A stretch of 64,000 nucleotides of DNA from Ereboglobus sp. (GCA_029974595.1 JARKRC010000069.1:1-64000); one strand, 5' to 3'. Numbered from the stretch's first letter, positions 28,172 to 38,206 are shown. A program made the numbers and translations. Notes: generated from the letters alone by a model not told the origin.

Positions 28172-30274
28172 ATGAAAACGATATTTTCACAACGCACGGG
28201 TGCTCTCACCGTCCTTGCCGCATTCCTGCTTTTATGCGTCACCGCGCCCGCAGGTAGCGTAAATTTCAAGACATGTTACGCGCGTTGGGGCGATACCGAA
28301 CTCGTCATCGGCAACAGCCACATCGAACGCAAATGGCGGATTCAAAACGGACTGCTTACGGCGACTTCGCTCCGTGACATCAGCACGGGCATTGAGTGGA
28401 TTCGCGAGCCTGCAAAACGTCCCGCGCCCATCCCCGGCGACACCTTTCCCGAAGAAGCGCGTGTCCTCACAGTAAACACAAAAACCGGACGCGCCGCCGT
28501 TACCGAAGAAGAGTCACTCGTGCTCGAACTAACCGCGACCGGACAACGGACATTCTCGTATCGTTTTCAAATTTTCCCTGACGCACGTGGCATCGGAATA
28601 CGATTCCATGGCGGTGAAGGGGCAGCAGGCAAAATAAATGCAAACCCCGCCAGCGACCAGTCGGCCGCTGAGCGACTGACGGGTGTCGAAAGTTCCCGGC
28701 CAAAAAAAGCCATCAATACAGCCGGCGATTCGTTGGAGCACCTGCTGCTTGCGCCGCAACACTTGCGCTTCACCCAGATTCACATGCTCGACCGCACGGA
28801 CGCGCATAGCGAATTGGTTTTCGAAAACGAATGGCTCGTGCGCAAGGAAAACCCGCTCGAAGCGCCGGGCAATGTGTTTTTCGTTGAGAATCCAGAGAGC
28901 GGCGCGGGTCTGATTTTTGTGAAATTCGCCCCATTGCCCCATGCGCGTCCGGAGCCAACCGCGTGGGATGCTCGCATGACCGGTTCGGCGCGCGAACTGC
29001 GTTTCGCGGGCCAGGGCTATCAATTCGCGCTGCTTGCATATTCCGGCGGACGCGCCGGACGCATCGAAACACTCCAGACCTACCAACGCCAGTTGCGCCG
29101 CTACGTGCCCGGGCGCGACGGCTTATTCTTGAGCAACACGTGGGGCGATCGCTCGCGCGACGCGCGCATCAACGAAACCTTTATGCTCAAGGAAATCGAG
29201 GCCGGCGCAAAACTCGGCGTGGAAGTCATCCAAATAGATGACGGCTGGCAAAAAGGCGTGTCGGCCAATTCCTCCCGCGGTGAAAAAGGCAGGAAAGGCG
29301 CGTGGGCCAGCTATTGGGACAAATACCCCGACTTTTGGGACATTGACACAAAACGCTTCCCGCGCGGCATGACGCCGCTCGTCGCACTTGCGAAGGAAAA
29401 CGGAGCGAAGCTCGGACTCTGGTTCAGCCCCGACTCCACAAACAAGGGCGCTTACTGGCAACGCGATGCCGACTTCATTTTGAAAATGCACCGCGAGGAA
29501 GGAATCGACTACTTCAAGGTTGACGGAGTTCGCACCCGCTCGGTCGAAGCCGAGGCGAACATCCGCCGCTTCTTCACCAAGGTGCTCGAAAATTCCGACG
29601 GCAAAATCGTCTGCGATGTGGACGCCACCGCCGACCGTCGGCCAACCTTTTTCGGCGTGCCTGATGTCGGCCCCATCTTTGTCGAAAACCGCTACACCGA
29701 CTACCATAATTACTGGCCGCACATGACGCTCCGCACCCTATGGAAATTGGCACAGTATGTGGATCCGCTCCGCCTGCGCATGGAATTCCTGAACAACACC
29801 CGCAACACCGACAAATATGAAGGCGACCCGCTGGCGCCCGCCTGCTACACGCCCGACACCCTGTTCGCCACGGTGATGTTTGCCAACCCTCTCGGCTGGT
29901 TCGAAGTCTCCAATCTCCCCGACGATTATTTCCGCTTGCTCGGCCCGCTCGTCAAAACATGGAAACAGGAACGCGCGAGCATGTTCTCCAACACCATCAT
30001 TCCCATCGGCATGGCGCCGGACGGCGTGTGCTGGACAGGTTTTGCATCAGTGAGCAAAGATCGCCGTACTGGCTATGTTCTCGTCTTCCGCGAGCTCAAC
30101 CAAGCCGCCGAGTGGACTGTTGATCTGCCACTCTTCAGCGGCAGCCACCGCCTCACCGTGCTCGCAGGCAAAGGCACCGCGCAGATTGCCGCAAACAAAC
30201 TCACCGTGCGCATCGCGGAAAAATTGCAATATCTCTGGCTGCGCGTGGAAGATGACACCGCGCAAGCAAAATGA
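28172..30274 (+). CDS. Alpha-galactosidase, GH36-like, secreted
   Basis: Signal peptide MKTIFSQRTG...; VEVIQIDDGWQKG, GLWFSPDS, IDYFKVDGV; longer ORF start overlaps upstream gene and is unlikely. Confidence 0.8.
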   Translation: MKTIFSQRTGALTVLAAFLLLCVTAPAGSVNFKTCYARWGDTELVIGNSHIERKWRIQNGLLTATSLRDISTGIEWIREPAKRPAPIPGDTFPEEARVLTVNTKTGRAAVTEEESLVLELTATGQRTFSYRFQIFPDARGIGIRFHGGEGAAGKINANPASDQSAAERLTGVESSRPKKAINTAGDSLEHLLLAPQHLRFTQIHMLDRTDAHSELVFENEWLVRKENPLEAPGNVFFVENPESGAGLIFVKFAPLPHARPEPTAWDARMTGSARELRFAGQGYQFALLAYSGGRAGRIETLQTYQRQLRRYVPGRDGLFLSNTWGDRSRDARINETFMLKEIEAGAKLGVEVIQIDDGWQKGVSANSSRGEKGRKGAWASYWDKYPDFWDIDTKRFPRGMTPLVALAKENGAKLGLWFSPDSTNKGAYWQRDADFILKMHREEGIDYFKVDGVRTRSVEAEANIRRFFTKVLENSDGKIVCDVDATADRRPTFFGVPDVGPIFVENRYTDYHNYWPHMTLRTLWKLAQYVDPLRLRMEFLNNTRNTDKYEGDPLAPACYTPDTLFATVMFANPLGWFEVSNLPDDYFRLLGPLVKTWKQERASMFSNTIIPIGMAPDGVCWTGFASVSKDRRTGYVLVFRELNQAAEWTVDLPLFSGSHRLTVLAGKGTAQIAANKLTVRIAEKLQYLWLRVEDDTAQAK

Positions 30275-30334
30275 CCGTCTGGCTTTACCCAAGACAAGGA
30301 GCGTGTTATTGTGACACAAAAAATTACAGGCATC

Positions 30335-31411
30335 ATGGGGTCGGCTGTCACCATTGCTCAAATTGCAAGACATTGCAATGTTTCTACATTCACCGCGTCG
30401 CTTGCGCTGCGCAATAGCCCGCGCGTCGCCGTGGCCACGCGCGCGCATGTGCAGGACGGCGCGCGCGAACTCGGCTATCGTCCGAATCCTCTCATCAACG
30501 CCCTCATGGCGAGCGTGCGCAGCCGCCGCAATCGTCCCTCTGGCGACATGATTGGGTTTATCATTTCCCGCGAAAAAGTTGTCCACCCGGGTCAACTCGA
30601 CCACCAAACCCGCATGCTCAAAGGCGCCGCGGCCCGCGCTCTCGAACTCGGTTATAAACTCGACCCAATCCGCCTTTCATCCGTCAAAGGATGCGGCAGC
30701 CGTTTGCAACAAGTCATTGAAGCCCGCGGCATCCACGGCCTCATCATCGCGCCTGTGTCGGGCCACGATTTCAAACTCAACTTGGATTGGAAACGCCTCG
30801 CCTGTGTGACCATCAGCTATTCGTTTTCCGAAGTGCCCGTGCATCGTGTCACACACAACCACTTCCGCTCGATGCGCCTAGTGCTCGACACCTGTCATGC
30901 GCGCGGCTGGAAGCGCCCCGGCATTCTTCTCAGCCAGCACGTGCTCGAAGCCGTTGATCAAGGATTCCTCGCCGGCTATCTCACCGGCACATACAACCGC
31001 CACCAAAACATCCCTGTGCCGCCGCTCCTGTATGCCGACGACACCTTCAACCGCAAAACGCTCCTGGACTGGATAAAAAAGCACGACGTGGACGCCGTCC
31101 TTTCGCTTCGTCACGATACCCATACCTGGCTAACAAGCGTAGGCTATAAGATCGGACGGGACATCGGACTGGTCATGCTCGACTGCAATGAAACAGCCGA
31201 TGAAATCTCCGGCATCAACCAGCATCAATCCGACATCGGGGCCGCCGCTGTCGAAATGCTCGCGAATGCGATGCAGAACGGCGAATATGGAATCCCAAAG
31301 CTGCCCCGCATCATCGGCATCGACGGCATCTGGCACGAAGGCGGAACACTTCCGCCGCGCAAAAAAACGCCCATGAGGCAGCCAAAAATAATCTCCAATC
31401 CTTCCGGCTGA
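30335..31411 (+). CDS. LacI/GalR family transcriptional regulator
   Basis: VTIAQIARHCNVSTFTASLALRNSPRVAVATRAHVQDGARELGYRPNP HTH. Confidence 0.9.
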   Translation: MGSAVTIAQIARHCNVSTFTASLALRNSPRVAVATRAHVQDGARELGYRPNPLINALMASVRSRRNRPSGDMIGFIISREKVVHPGQLDHQTRMLKGAAARALELGYKLDPIRLSSVKGCGSRLQQVIEARGIHGLIIAPVSGHDFKLNLDWKRLACVTISYSFSEVPVHRVTHNHFRSMRLVLDTCHARGWKRPGILLSQHVLEAVDQGFLAGYLTGTYNRHQNIPVPPLLYADDTFNRKTLLDWIKKHDVDAVLSLRHDTHTWLTSVGYKIGRDIGLVMLDCNETADEISGINQHQSDIGAAAVEMLANAMQNGEYGIPKLPRIIGIDGIWHEGGTLPPRKKTPMRQPKIISNPSG

Positions 31412-31414
31412 TAT

Positions 31415-31466
31415 CGGTTATCATTTGCGCAAAGAAAAGCATAACCGGACGATGAAGGGCCGGTTA
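31415..31466. terminator. Overlapping hairpins between convergent genes
   Basis: TAACCGG(31442-31448)/CCGGTTA(31460-31466) followed by CTTTTT; alternative CGGTTAT(31415-31421)/ATAACCG(31441-31447). Confidence 0.55.
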
Positions 31467-34400
31467 CTTTTTGGCTTTGTTTATAAAGACGAGATACATG
31501 TTCGGCTGAACTGCGGCTTCGGATTTTATCTCAACATTGTCGCCCATGGTGACGTTTTCATTTGATTTTGCGGTGCGCGCAAAAAGCGTCATCGGCTGGC
31601 CGAGGATGATGATTTTTTGCGGCGTGGCCTCAAATTGAGACGTGAGCCAGCTCGGACGCGAAAGGCGGTCATCGTGGGCGACCATGATGGTTACACCGGC
31701 GGGCACGACAATTTCGACAAAGTCAACCGCACTGTAGAGCGCGTCGGCATTGGCCGTTTGTATCCAGTCTGCGGATTTAAGCGATGCAGGCAAGTCGGTG
31801 GAAAACGGCGAGCTTTTGTCCGCGTAGGCGTTGCGCCCCGGTTGCGCATCGTTTGCAAGCTCCACAATGGCCGCTCCCGGGCCGGAGTAGGAAAAGGTTT
31901 TTGTAAAGCGTCCGAGCATTTTCCCGGCGGATGCGGTAATCTTTACAAGCGCGGGCTGTGGAGTGGCGAGCGAGGGAATGGATTTCCAGTCGGGGGCTTT
32001 TTGCAGTGCAGAGGTCCAGCCTGCATGGACGCTGTTTTTAATGGGAGAGTCAGGCAGGCTGGAAACCGGTCTCGATACCAAAGGCAGCCTCGCACTCTTG
32101 AGAGTCGCAGCACATGCCATAAGCGTAATTTTCCCCGGTTTGAGGGTGCTTTTTATTGCGATGCGGTTGATGCCGCATTCGAGGTCGAGCCAGGTGTTGT
32201 TAATCGTATCCGTTTTCCCGCTATTATAGCCACCGCGCCAGATTGCCGGGCCTTGAAGCGTGAAATCCACACGCCCCTGCCAAGTGGGACAGCGGTTGCC
32301 TTCGGCATCAATGGCTTCCACGTCAATGAGCGCGATGTCGGAACCGTCTGCGACAAATCCAGTGTCGGGATTTGTGATGGCTGTCATGCGCAACGCAACC
32401 GCGGGACCGGCGGTGCGAAGCGCATGAGCAGCGAGTTTTTGGCCGTCGCGATACGAGACGGCTTCAAGCTCGCCCGGCGCAAAGGCGATTTCAGCAAATG
32501 AAAACAAATAGGTTTGCTCCGGTTTTGCGCAATCAAGGGGTTTTCCATTCAGAAACAGTTCCACGCAGTCCGCTTCGTTGTTTGCAACCACATATACGGT
32601 TTTCTTTGTGCCGGGAGGATATGTCCAATGGCCGATGATATGCACACGCGGCTCGGCTGTCCACATGACCTGGCAAACATAATAGGCTTCCTTCGGCAAA
32701 CGCACGCCATCGACTTCGCCTGATGCGCGGGCAACTTCGGTTTCAACGCGACCGCCGCTTGTGGAGTCGGAGAATATCCAATTCGCGCCGCCACTGTGTG
32801 CTTTGGGACCGAGTTTATTTATCCAATGTCTGACTTGGTTGACGGCAAATTGCTCTGAATTGAGACGGTAGGTTTGCACTTTGTCAGGAACGGGCGCATA
32901 GCCAAAAGTTGGAGGCGATTGATCGTCCCACACGCGACGCGGAGATTCCTCGCGATTATATTCTCCTTCCACGACGGGCATGCGCGCGATTTCACGCCTG
33001 CCTTCGGTGCCGATGCCTATGTCCATGGATTCGGCGGTGATTTCATCGGCACGACGATGGGCGTAGGCGCGGCCTCCGTGCGGATCGTATGTGTCCATGT
33101 AGCCGCGCAACTCGGCGGCGTGTTCGCGGGTGACCTTTTGATTGCCGCCTTCCCATATGAGGATGCTGGGGTTGTTGCGATAGTAGATAATGATGTCGCG
33201 AAAGAGCGAGGCGCGGAGCTTCCAAGCGGCCCCAGCGGTGTCTTTTTCACCGTCAGCGCCGGGTTGAAGCGCGATGATGCCAAGACGGTCGCCTGCTGTA
33301 ATCGAGGCGGGCCCGGCGGCGGCGTGCCCCCAACGCACGAAATTGGCGCCGGCATCGCGCATGAGGCGCATGGTGTAGGCGTGGAGCCAGTCGGGTTGCG
33401 CAGCGCCGAGGCCGGGCCATTCGTCAGTGGGCTTTTGTCCCCAACCACGAAGCTTGAGATGGTGCCCGTTGATGAAAAATCCTTCGTCGGCAGTCCATCG
33501 AACAGTGCGAATGCCAAGGGGAATCTCCACGCAATCGATGATTTTGTCACCAATGGCAAGCGAGCAGACGACACGATAAAGGTGCGGATAATCCGGTTCC
33601 CAAAGGCGCGGGCTGGTAATGTCGCCGCAGAGGTTGAGCTTGGCAGCACGCCCCGGCGCGAGGTAACGGGTGACGTTGTCCGCAAAAACACATTTTCCGT
33701 CGGCATCGTAGATTTCGACGCGAGCAAAAACATTTTCGCCTTCGGCACGATCGTTGCGGATGGGAATGTCGATGCCGATGGTCGCTTGAGCAGCGCTGAT
33801 GTAGGTGGCATAGGCGTAAGGGCCTTCTGTTTCAAGGAATGAGTAAAGGGGAAGCGTGATATGGAGCGGGTCGGCAATGTGAAGGCGGACGTTGCGATAA
33901 AGCCCGCCGTGGGCGGGATGCCAATGCGGATTATTCCAAGGGATTTGCCTTGCCTGCAGGTCTTCGATATTCTCAGGCATGTCGCGTTCCATTTTGCTGA
34001 GCATGTCGTGAAGCGAGCCGACACGATCCTGCCCGGGGACAAGTTTTGCATTTGGATCAGGATCCTTCATGAACCGGTTGTCCACCATGACGGCGAGCAC
34101 GTTGGACTGCCCGTCGGAATGCAAGTGAGGCGTGAGGTCAAAACCGAATGGGCTGAATCCGGTTTTCGACACGCCGAGTTTTTTGCCATTAAACCAGACT
34201 TCGGCGATTTGACGGGCACCCTCAAACTCGATGAAGACTTTTTTGCTGCGCCAAGCGAGGGAGGTCGGGAAAGTCTTCCGATACCAAGTGCAACCGCTCC
34301 ACTGTTCGCTTTCGCCGCGATGGCCGGAAGGCGACCAGTTGTCGAAAGTATCAATGTCATTAAAAGTATGCGGCACGGAGACGCATTCCCAGGCGACATC

Positions 34401-34574
34401 GTCAAAAGCGGGTGTTGCAGCGTCGGCGACATCGGATCTCGTGAAGCGCCAATCTGCATTAAAATCGACGGTGTCACGCGCCTTGAGAGCTGCGGATGAA
34501 CTCGCAACGAAATAACAAGCGAACGCAAACAATCCAAAAGTTCCAAGGTGCGCGAAAGTAAAACGCATTGTCAT
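31464..34574 (-). CDS. Glycoside hydrolase family 2 (beta-galactosidase-like)
   Basis: VDFNADWRFTRSDVADA...VSVPHTFND; VFIEFEGARQIAEVWFNGKKLG; start at MTMRFTFAHL. Confidence 0.85.
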   Translation of the reverse strand: MTMRFTFAHLGTFGLFAFACYFVASSSAALKARDTVDFNADWRFTRSDVADAATPAFDDVAWECVSVPHTFNDIDTFDNWSPSGHRGESEQWSGCTWYRKTFPTSLAWRSKKVFIEFEGARQIAEVWFNGKKLGVSKTGFSPFGFDLTPHLHSDGQSNVLAVMVDNRFMKDPDPNAKLVPGQDRVGSLHDMLSKMERDMPENIEDLQARQIPWNNPHWHPAHGGLYRNVRLHIADPLHITLPLYSFLETEGPYAYATYISAAQATIGIDIPIRNDRAEGENVFARVEIYDADGKCVFADNVTRYLAPGRAAKLNLCGDITSPRLWEPDYPHLYRVVCSLAIGDKIIDCVEIPLGIRTVRWTADEGFFINGHHLKLRGWGQKPTDEWPGLGAAQPDWLHAYTMRLMRDAGANFVRWGHAAAGPASITAGDRLGIIALQPGADGEKDTAGAAWKLRASLFRDIIIYYRNNPSILIWEGGNQKVTREHAAELRGYMDTYDPHGGRAYAHRRADEITAESMDIGIGTEGRREIARMPVVEGEYNREESPRRVWDDQSPPTFGYAPVPDKVQTYRLNSEQFAVNQVRHWINKLGPKAHSGGANWIFSDSTSGGRVETEVARASGEVDGVRLPKEAYYVCQVMWTAEPRVHIIGHWTYPPGTKKTVYVVANNEADCVELFLNGKPLDCAKPEQTYLFSFAEIAFAPGELEAVSYRDGQKLAAHALRTAGPAVALRMTAITNPDTGFVADGSDIALIDVEAIDAEGNRCPTWQGRVDFTLQGPAIWRGGYNSGKTDTINNTWLDLECGINRIAIKSTLKPGKITLMACAATLKSARLPLVSRPVSSLPDSPIKNSVHAGWTSALQKAPDWKSIPSLATPQPALVKITASAGKMLGRFTKTFSYSGPGAAIVELANDAQPGRNAYADKSSPFSTDLPASLKSADWIQTANADALYSAVDFVEIVVPAGVTIMVAHDDRLSRPSWLTSQFEATPQKIIILGQPMTLFARTAKSNENVTMGDNVEIKSEAAVQPNMYLVFINKAKK

Positions 34575-34657
34575 AAAGATGGAAGCAGACTTGTGCTGGT
34601 ATAATGGCATGTCTGCCAATACGTGGATGCGAACGCTAAAAGCAATACCACCATATT

Positions 34658-34672
34658 GGTTATCGTTAGATT
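34658..34672. promoter_or_regulatory. Candidate LacI-type operator GGTTATCGTTAGATT upstream of GH2
   Basis: Reverse complement ATCTAACGATAACC shares CTAACGATA with 26581..26592; about 85-95 bp upstream of GH2 start. Confidence 0.35.
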
Positions 34673-35018
34673 GGCATCGCGACATAAACAAAGCCGTCTG
34701 TGACACATGCTTCATCAGCACCGTCCTATGAGGGGAATCCCCACCGAAACCATCCACGGAAACACGCTCTCCATGAAGTTCTCCGCGTCATGGAAAAACA
34801 TCCACTGGATCACTCGCGGTTATATGCACTTGCTCGTGTCTAGACCAAACGACGGCAACACCGCCAACAGTCCACCGAACTCGCCAGAACCCACACAGAT
34901 TCCGCAATCATTTCTCGGCACAGTCGCCATTGAGCAAGGCAGGCCTCCATTACGCGAGACCATTAAAAAATCAAAGCTCACTGCGAACAGCAGTTTTTTA
35001 ATTTTGCATAACACGGCA

Positions 35019-35472
35019 TCATACCGTGACTGAGCGCAAAAGCGATCCTGCCACACGGTCCTGCAAAAATCGTTCGACCGCAGAGCGCATGGGGCGGGCG
35101 CCAAGTGTCTTGTGGAATCCCGCACGCAACATCGTCTCAACGTCGTCAGGGGAAATTTCCAGACTGTGTCCGAGCTTGCGCAGCCGTGCCAATTCACCGG
35201 CAATCATGGATTCGCAAATCTCGCGCTGCACCGCATATGGCAAGCGCGCAAACACCACTTTTTCAGTCATGCGCCCCACCAACTCAGGCCGCAGGCTTTG
35301 CCCGACTCGGGCCAGCACCGTGCGCTCAATGGACGCAAACGGCGCCGATTGCATCCGCATCGCTTCCGCCGCGCCGATGTTCGATGTGCAGACGATATAG
35401 AAGCCGGACAGATTTTTCCGCTCGCCGCTCGCAAGCGTGATGCTGGCGTCGTCCAATATCTGCAAAAATAAA
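35019..35472 (-). pseudogene. C-terminal fragment of Clp-type AAA+ ATPase
   Basis: LFLQILDDASITLASGERKNLSGFYIVCTSNIGAAEAM...LGARPMRSAVERFLQDRVA; no Walker A region; 5' end fused to another gene. Confidence 0.75.
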
Positions 35473-35635
35473 CGAAATGCCCAAGCCGGTGATATGGAAT
35501 GCAGCGCAGTTTTATCCATTCGCGCAATGTGTGAATTAAGAGTTCGCACCCTTCTGGGAATATTCCACGCAGTCCGACAAGGTCTGTGCGTGAAGCGATG
35601 GGATTTTTTGATGTATTTGATGTAGCGGTTTTCAT
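35465..35635 (-). pseudogene. 5' part of excisionase-like small DNA-binding protein, paralog of 40148..40417
   Basis: MKTATSNTSKNPIASRTDLVGLRGIFPEGCELLIHTLREWIKLRCIPYHRLGHFVYF vs SGIFPKGKEPSIRTLREWTRQRRIPCHRLGHFVYY. Confidence 0.7.
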
Positions 35636-35720
35636 ACCTATAGTAAGAAATCGGTCGAAACGAAAAACGCTTCGCATCAGAGCCGATGTGAGGTGCTTCA
35701 ATATATTATTCGAAAATATA

Positions 35721-36260
35721 TCACGCAGCCTTGGGCATAACCTCGCCTCGACATGTGACGGCATCTCGATTTTTGCATGGTGCCGGACTTTTGTATGGCA
35801 CGCACACTTTGGAAACATACGCGGATATCCTGATCGCACCGGCATTCAAACCGCTATCCTCCGGCTTGAGTTTTCTGATTTCACCGTAAGGCACGCCGGG
35901 ACGAACGCCGACGAACAGGAAAAGCGCAAAATGAGGTATCCAACGGCCTCCTTCGAGAGCTTCAAAGTGTTCCATTAGTTTCTGCGCTTGTTTAACACTG
36001 AATGTTTCCGCCATGCCACCACGGCGCCGAATGCGATACTGGGATGCCTTGAGGATAGGGTTTTCCGAATGCGAACATCGCGGAGGCGTCCATTATCGAC
36101 GCGCCAAGCAGGCGTTCCGTCACTATTTTTGAACTGAGAAACGACAACTTTTCCGTTTTTCACGTAAGAGTTACCCAATCGGTTGGATAACTTTTCAAAT
36201 TCGCCAAAGGAAAATCTGCTAGATTCCATTAGATGCTCCAACCCTTGAATCACTTGTGCA
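35721..36260 (-). pseudogene. Decayed tyrosine recombinase/integrase remnant
   Basis: IPHFALFLFVGVRPGVPYGEIRKLKPEDSGLNAGAIRISAYVSKV in one ORF, further piece (35975..36307) in another frame. Confidence 0.5.
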
Positions 36261-36271
36261 ACTCCAAGAGT

Positions 36272-36296
36272 TGGCGTCCCCACGGGGATTCGAACC
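36272..36296 (-). other. tRNA-Glu 3'-end fragment (candidate attachment site)
   Basis: Minus strand GGTTCGAATCCCCGTGGGGACGCCA resembles the T-arm/acceptor/CCA end of bacterial tRNA-Glu; no tRNA body upstream. Confidence 0.65.
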
Positions 36297-36716
36297 GCTC
36301 CTGACAAAATCGTTAAGTTTCCGAAAGATCGGGACTTAGTTGATTGTTAATGGTTTAGAACGTGCTGATGAGAACAGGTTGGTGTGGAAAAGTGAAGCCA
36401 AAAACACGTTTTTGGGCAACTTTTGGGCAACTTTTATGCGATGGTAAATCACACTGTATCCTAAAAACGGATACGCAAGCCACATGCCCTTGTTGAAGCC
36501 TTCATCATGCCATGCAATCGAGAGGTTCGCTTTTGATTGTCGTTCGCGTGCTGCGCTTGTCACGCAGGAAAATCAACATGCAGGACTTGTCTGCGCCCTA
36601 TTCGCAACTACGGCAGCTCTTTGAGGCGCAGGCACCGTCAGACACCGAATAAATCGGACGCCAAATAACAAAACAAAATGCCCTTGTGTGCTCGCATGCG
36701 TGCTTGGCATTTCGAT

Positions 36717-37562
36717 TTATTTGGGCGCGTCTTGGAATTCGATCATGTCCGCAAGCTGGGAAAAATAATCCACTGACCAAATATCCATGACCTTGGCATC
36801 TTTGATGAACGGGCGCACATCCGCTTTCACGGAATCGATGTTTGTTACGGCGATTTTTTCCTTTAGCAGGCGTATGAATGATTCCTTCGTCAGTTCGCTT
36901 TTCTTGAGCGATCCGAATTGATATGCGCGCTGGAGGAAATGCGCGAAGTGCAGTTTTACTCCGTTGCGGACATACCACTCAAAATCATACCAATCGCGAC
37001 CTTTCACCCGATTTTTCCAAGTGCGAAACAGAAGCGCGTGCATTTTGCCAGCATACAAATCCGGCAGCGAGTAGCATCGCGTCATGAACGAAAAGGGCAG
37101 CAGGAGGAGTTTTTGTTCCGTCGAAAAACCGGGAGGCGGGTGAATATCCACTTCGAGTTTGATTTTTACATCATGCTCTTTTTTGAAGCTAAGGTCATAC
37201 ACGGCGGTGTCGTCTTTCAAGAAGGCCGACTCGATATTGGTCTGTTTCGCCTTCCGTTTTTTGCTGATGACGATGTCGCGGCCCAGCGCCTTGAACTCGA
37301 CGGTTATCGCGTCAAAATAGTGCTCCAGCGAAAACGCGGCATCCTCTTTCAGGAGCGAAAAATCCATGTCCTCGGAGAAGCGTTGCATGCCGTAAAAAAT
37401 GCGAAGGCACGTGCCGCCGTAAAACGCCGCCTTGTCGAAAAAACCGCCTCTGTGCAAACCGGCCAATGCGATTTGCTGCATGACTTCATGAAGCGCGTTG
37501 GTGTAATCGTCGTTTGTTTTCACCTCATAGCGGGAAAACATTTGGTCAAAGATGGCGGTCAT
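36717..37562 (-). CDS. AbiEii/AbiGii-type nucleotidyltransferase toxin
   Basis: AAFYGGTCLRIFYGMQRFSEDMDFSLL (GGT..R......SxDxDF). Confidence 0.85.
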   Translation of the reverse strand: MTAIFDQMFSRYEVKTNDDYTNALHEVMQQIALAGLHRGGFFDKAAFYGGTCLRIFYGMQRFSEDMDFSLLKEDAAFSLEHYFDAITVEFKALGRDIVISKKRKAKQTNIESAFLKDDTAVYDLSFKKEHDVKIKLEVDIHPPPGFSTEQKLLLLPFSFMTRCYSLPDLYAGKMHALLFRTWKNRVKGRDWYDFEWYVRNGVKLHFAHFLQRAYQFGSLKKSELTKESFIRLLKEKIAVTNIDSVKADVRPFIKDAKVMDIWSVDYFSQLADMIEFQDAPK

Positions 37563-38206
37563 TTTTTGAGGAGTTTGTAAAGATGCGTGAGTTCAATTTT
37601 CTTTTTTCCGCATGCAGCGCATTGCCCGATGATTTCGGTGTCAAACGCGCTGAGGGCGTCGGGATCGATGCGCATGTCTTCTTCGAGCCAGACGCGCACC
37701 GCCTTTGGCGACTGCAAACGAAGCCCTCGCGTGGTGACAATCATGTCGCATATCGCCTTTTCCGGGGACGCCATGAGCCAAGCGTATTGCTTCCCGATGA
37801 TTTGCTGTCTGATGCCGATGGCGTAATAATCACCGGGGACAGTTATGTATTCAAAATCGCCAAGCAGCGTGGCGATTTTTTTGCCGCGTTTGGCGGTCAC
37901 AGAGCGAACCACATGCACACGTTCCGGTATCAACCCGTAGTGGGCCAACGCGCTTTCAAGCGACACATACGACGGGCCGTAGAGATGATTCGCGACCAGT
38001 TCACGTGAAAATATTTGCCCGTGAATATCCCCTGAAACGAGGTAAACGCCCTTCTTTAGCCGGACAAGCGATCCCTCTTTTTCCAGCGATGCGATTTTAT
38101 TTTGAGGGGATTTGTAGTCACCGAGAATGTCCGCAAGCGTGCCGAAACCAACGGGGACGATTCCAAATTGGGTCAGAGGATTCGTTTTTTGTCTAAGTCG
38201 CTTCAT
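37559..38206 (-). CDS. AbiEi-like antitoxin
   Basis: 4-bp overlap with AbiEii-like gene; winged-helix N-term, RLKKGVYLV, SPEKAICDM. Confidence 0.8.
   Translation of the reverse strand: MKRLRQKTNPLTQFGIVPVGFGTLADILGDYKSPQNKIASLEKEGSLVRLKKGVYLVSGDIHGQIFSRELVANHLYGPSYVSLESALAHYGLIPERVHVVRSVTAKRGKKIATLLGDFEYITVPGDYYAIGIRQQIIGKQYAWLMASPEKAICDMIVTTRGLRLQSPKAVRVWLEEDMRIDPDALSAFDTEIIGQCAACGKKKIELTHLYKLLKK

Noticed and set aside
33895-33930. Possible further REP-like unit GCCCGCCGTGGGCGGG
   Set aside because: Encodes the native GH2 motif HPAHGGLYRNV conserved in the family, so not an inserted repeat
35267-35845. 192-aa ORF as a real gene
   Set aside because: Chimeric reading of excisionase-like remnant and Clp fragment in the wrong frame
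36272-36296. Functional tRNA gene
   Set aside because: Only the T-arm/acceptor 3' end is present; no D-arm or anticodon arm upstream on the minus strand
36405-36436. Direct repeat TTTTGGGCAACTTTTGGGCAACTTTT
   Set aside because: Short local duplication in decayed element sequence; insufficient to infer iteron or function
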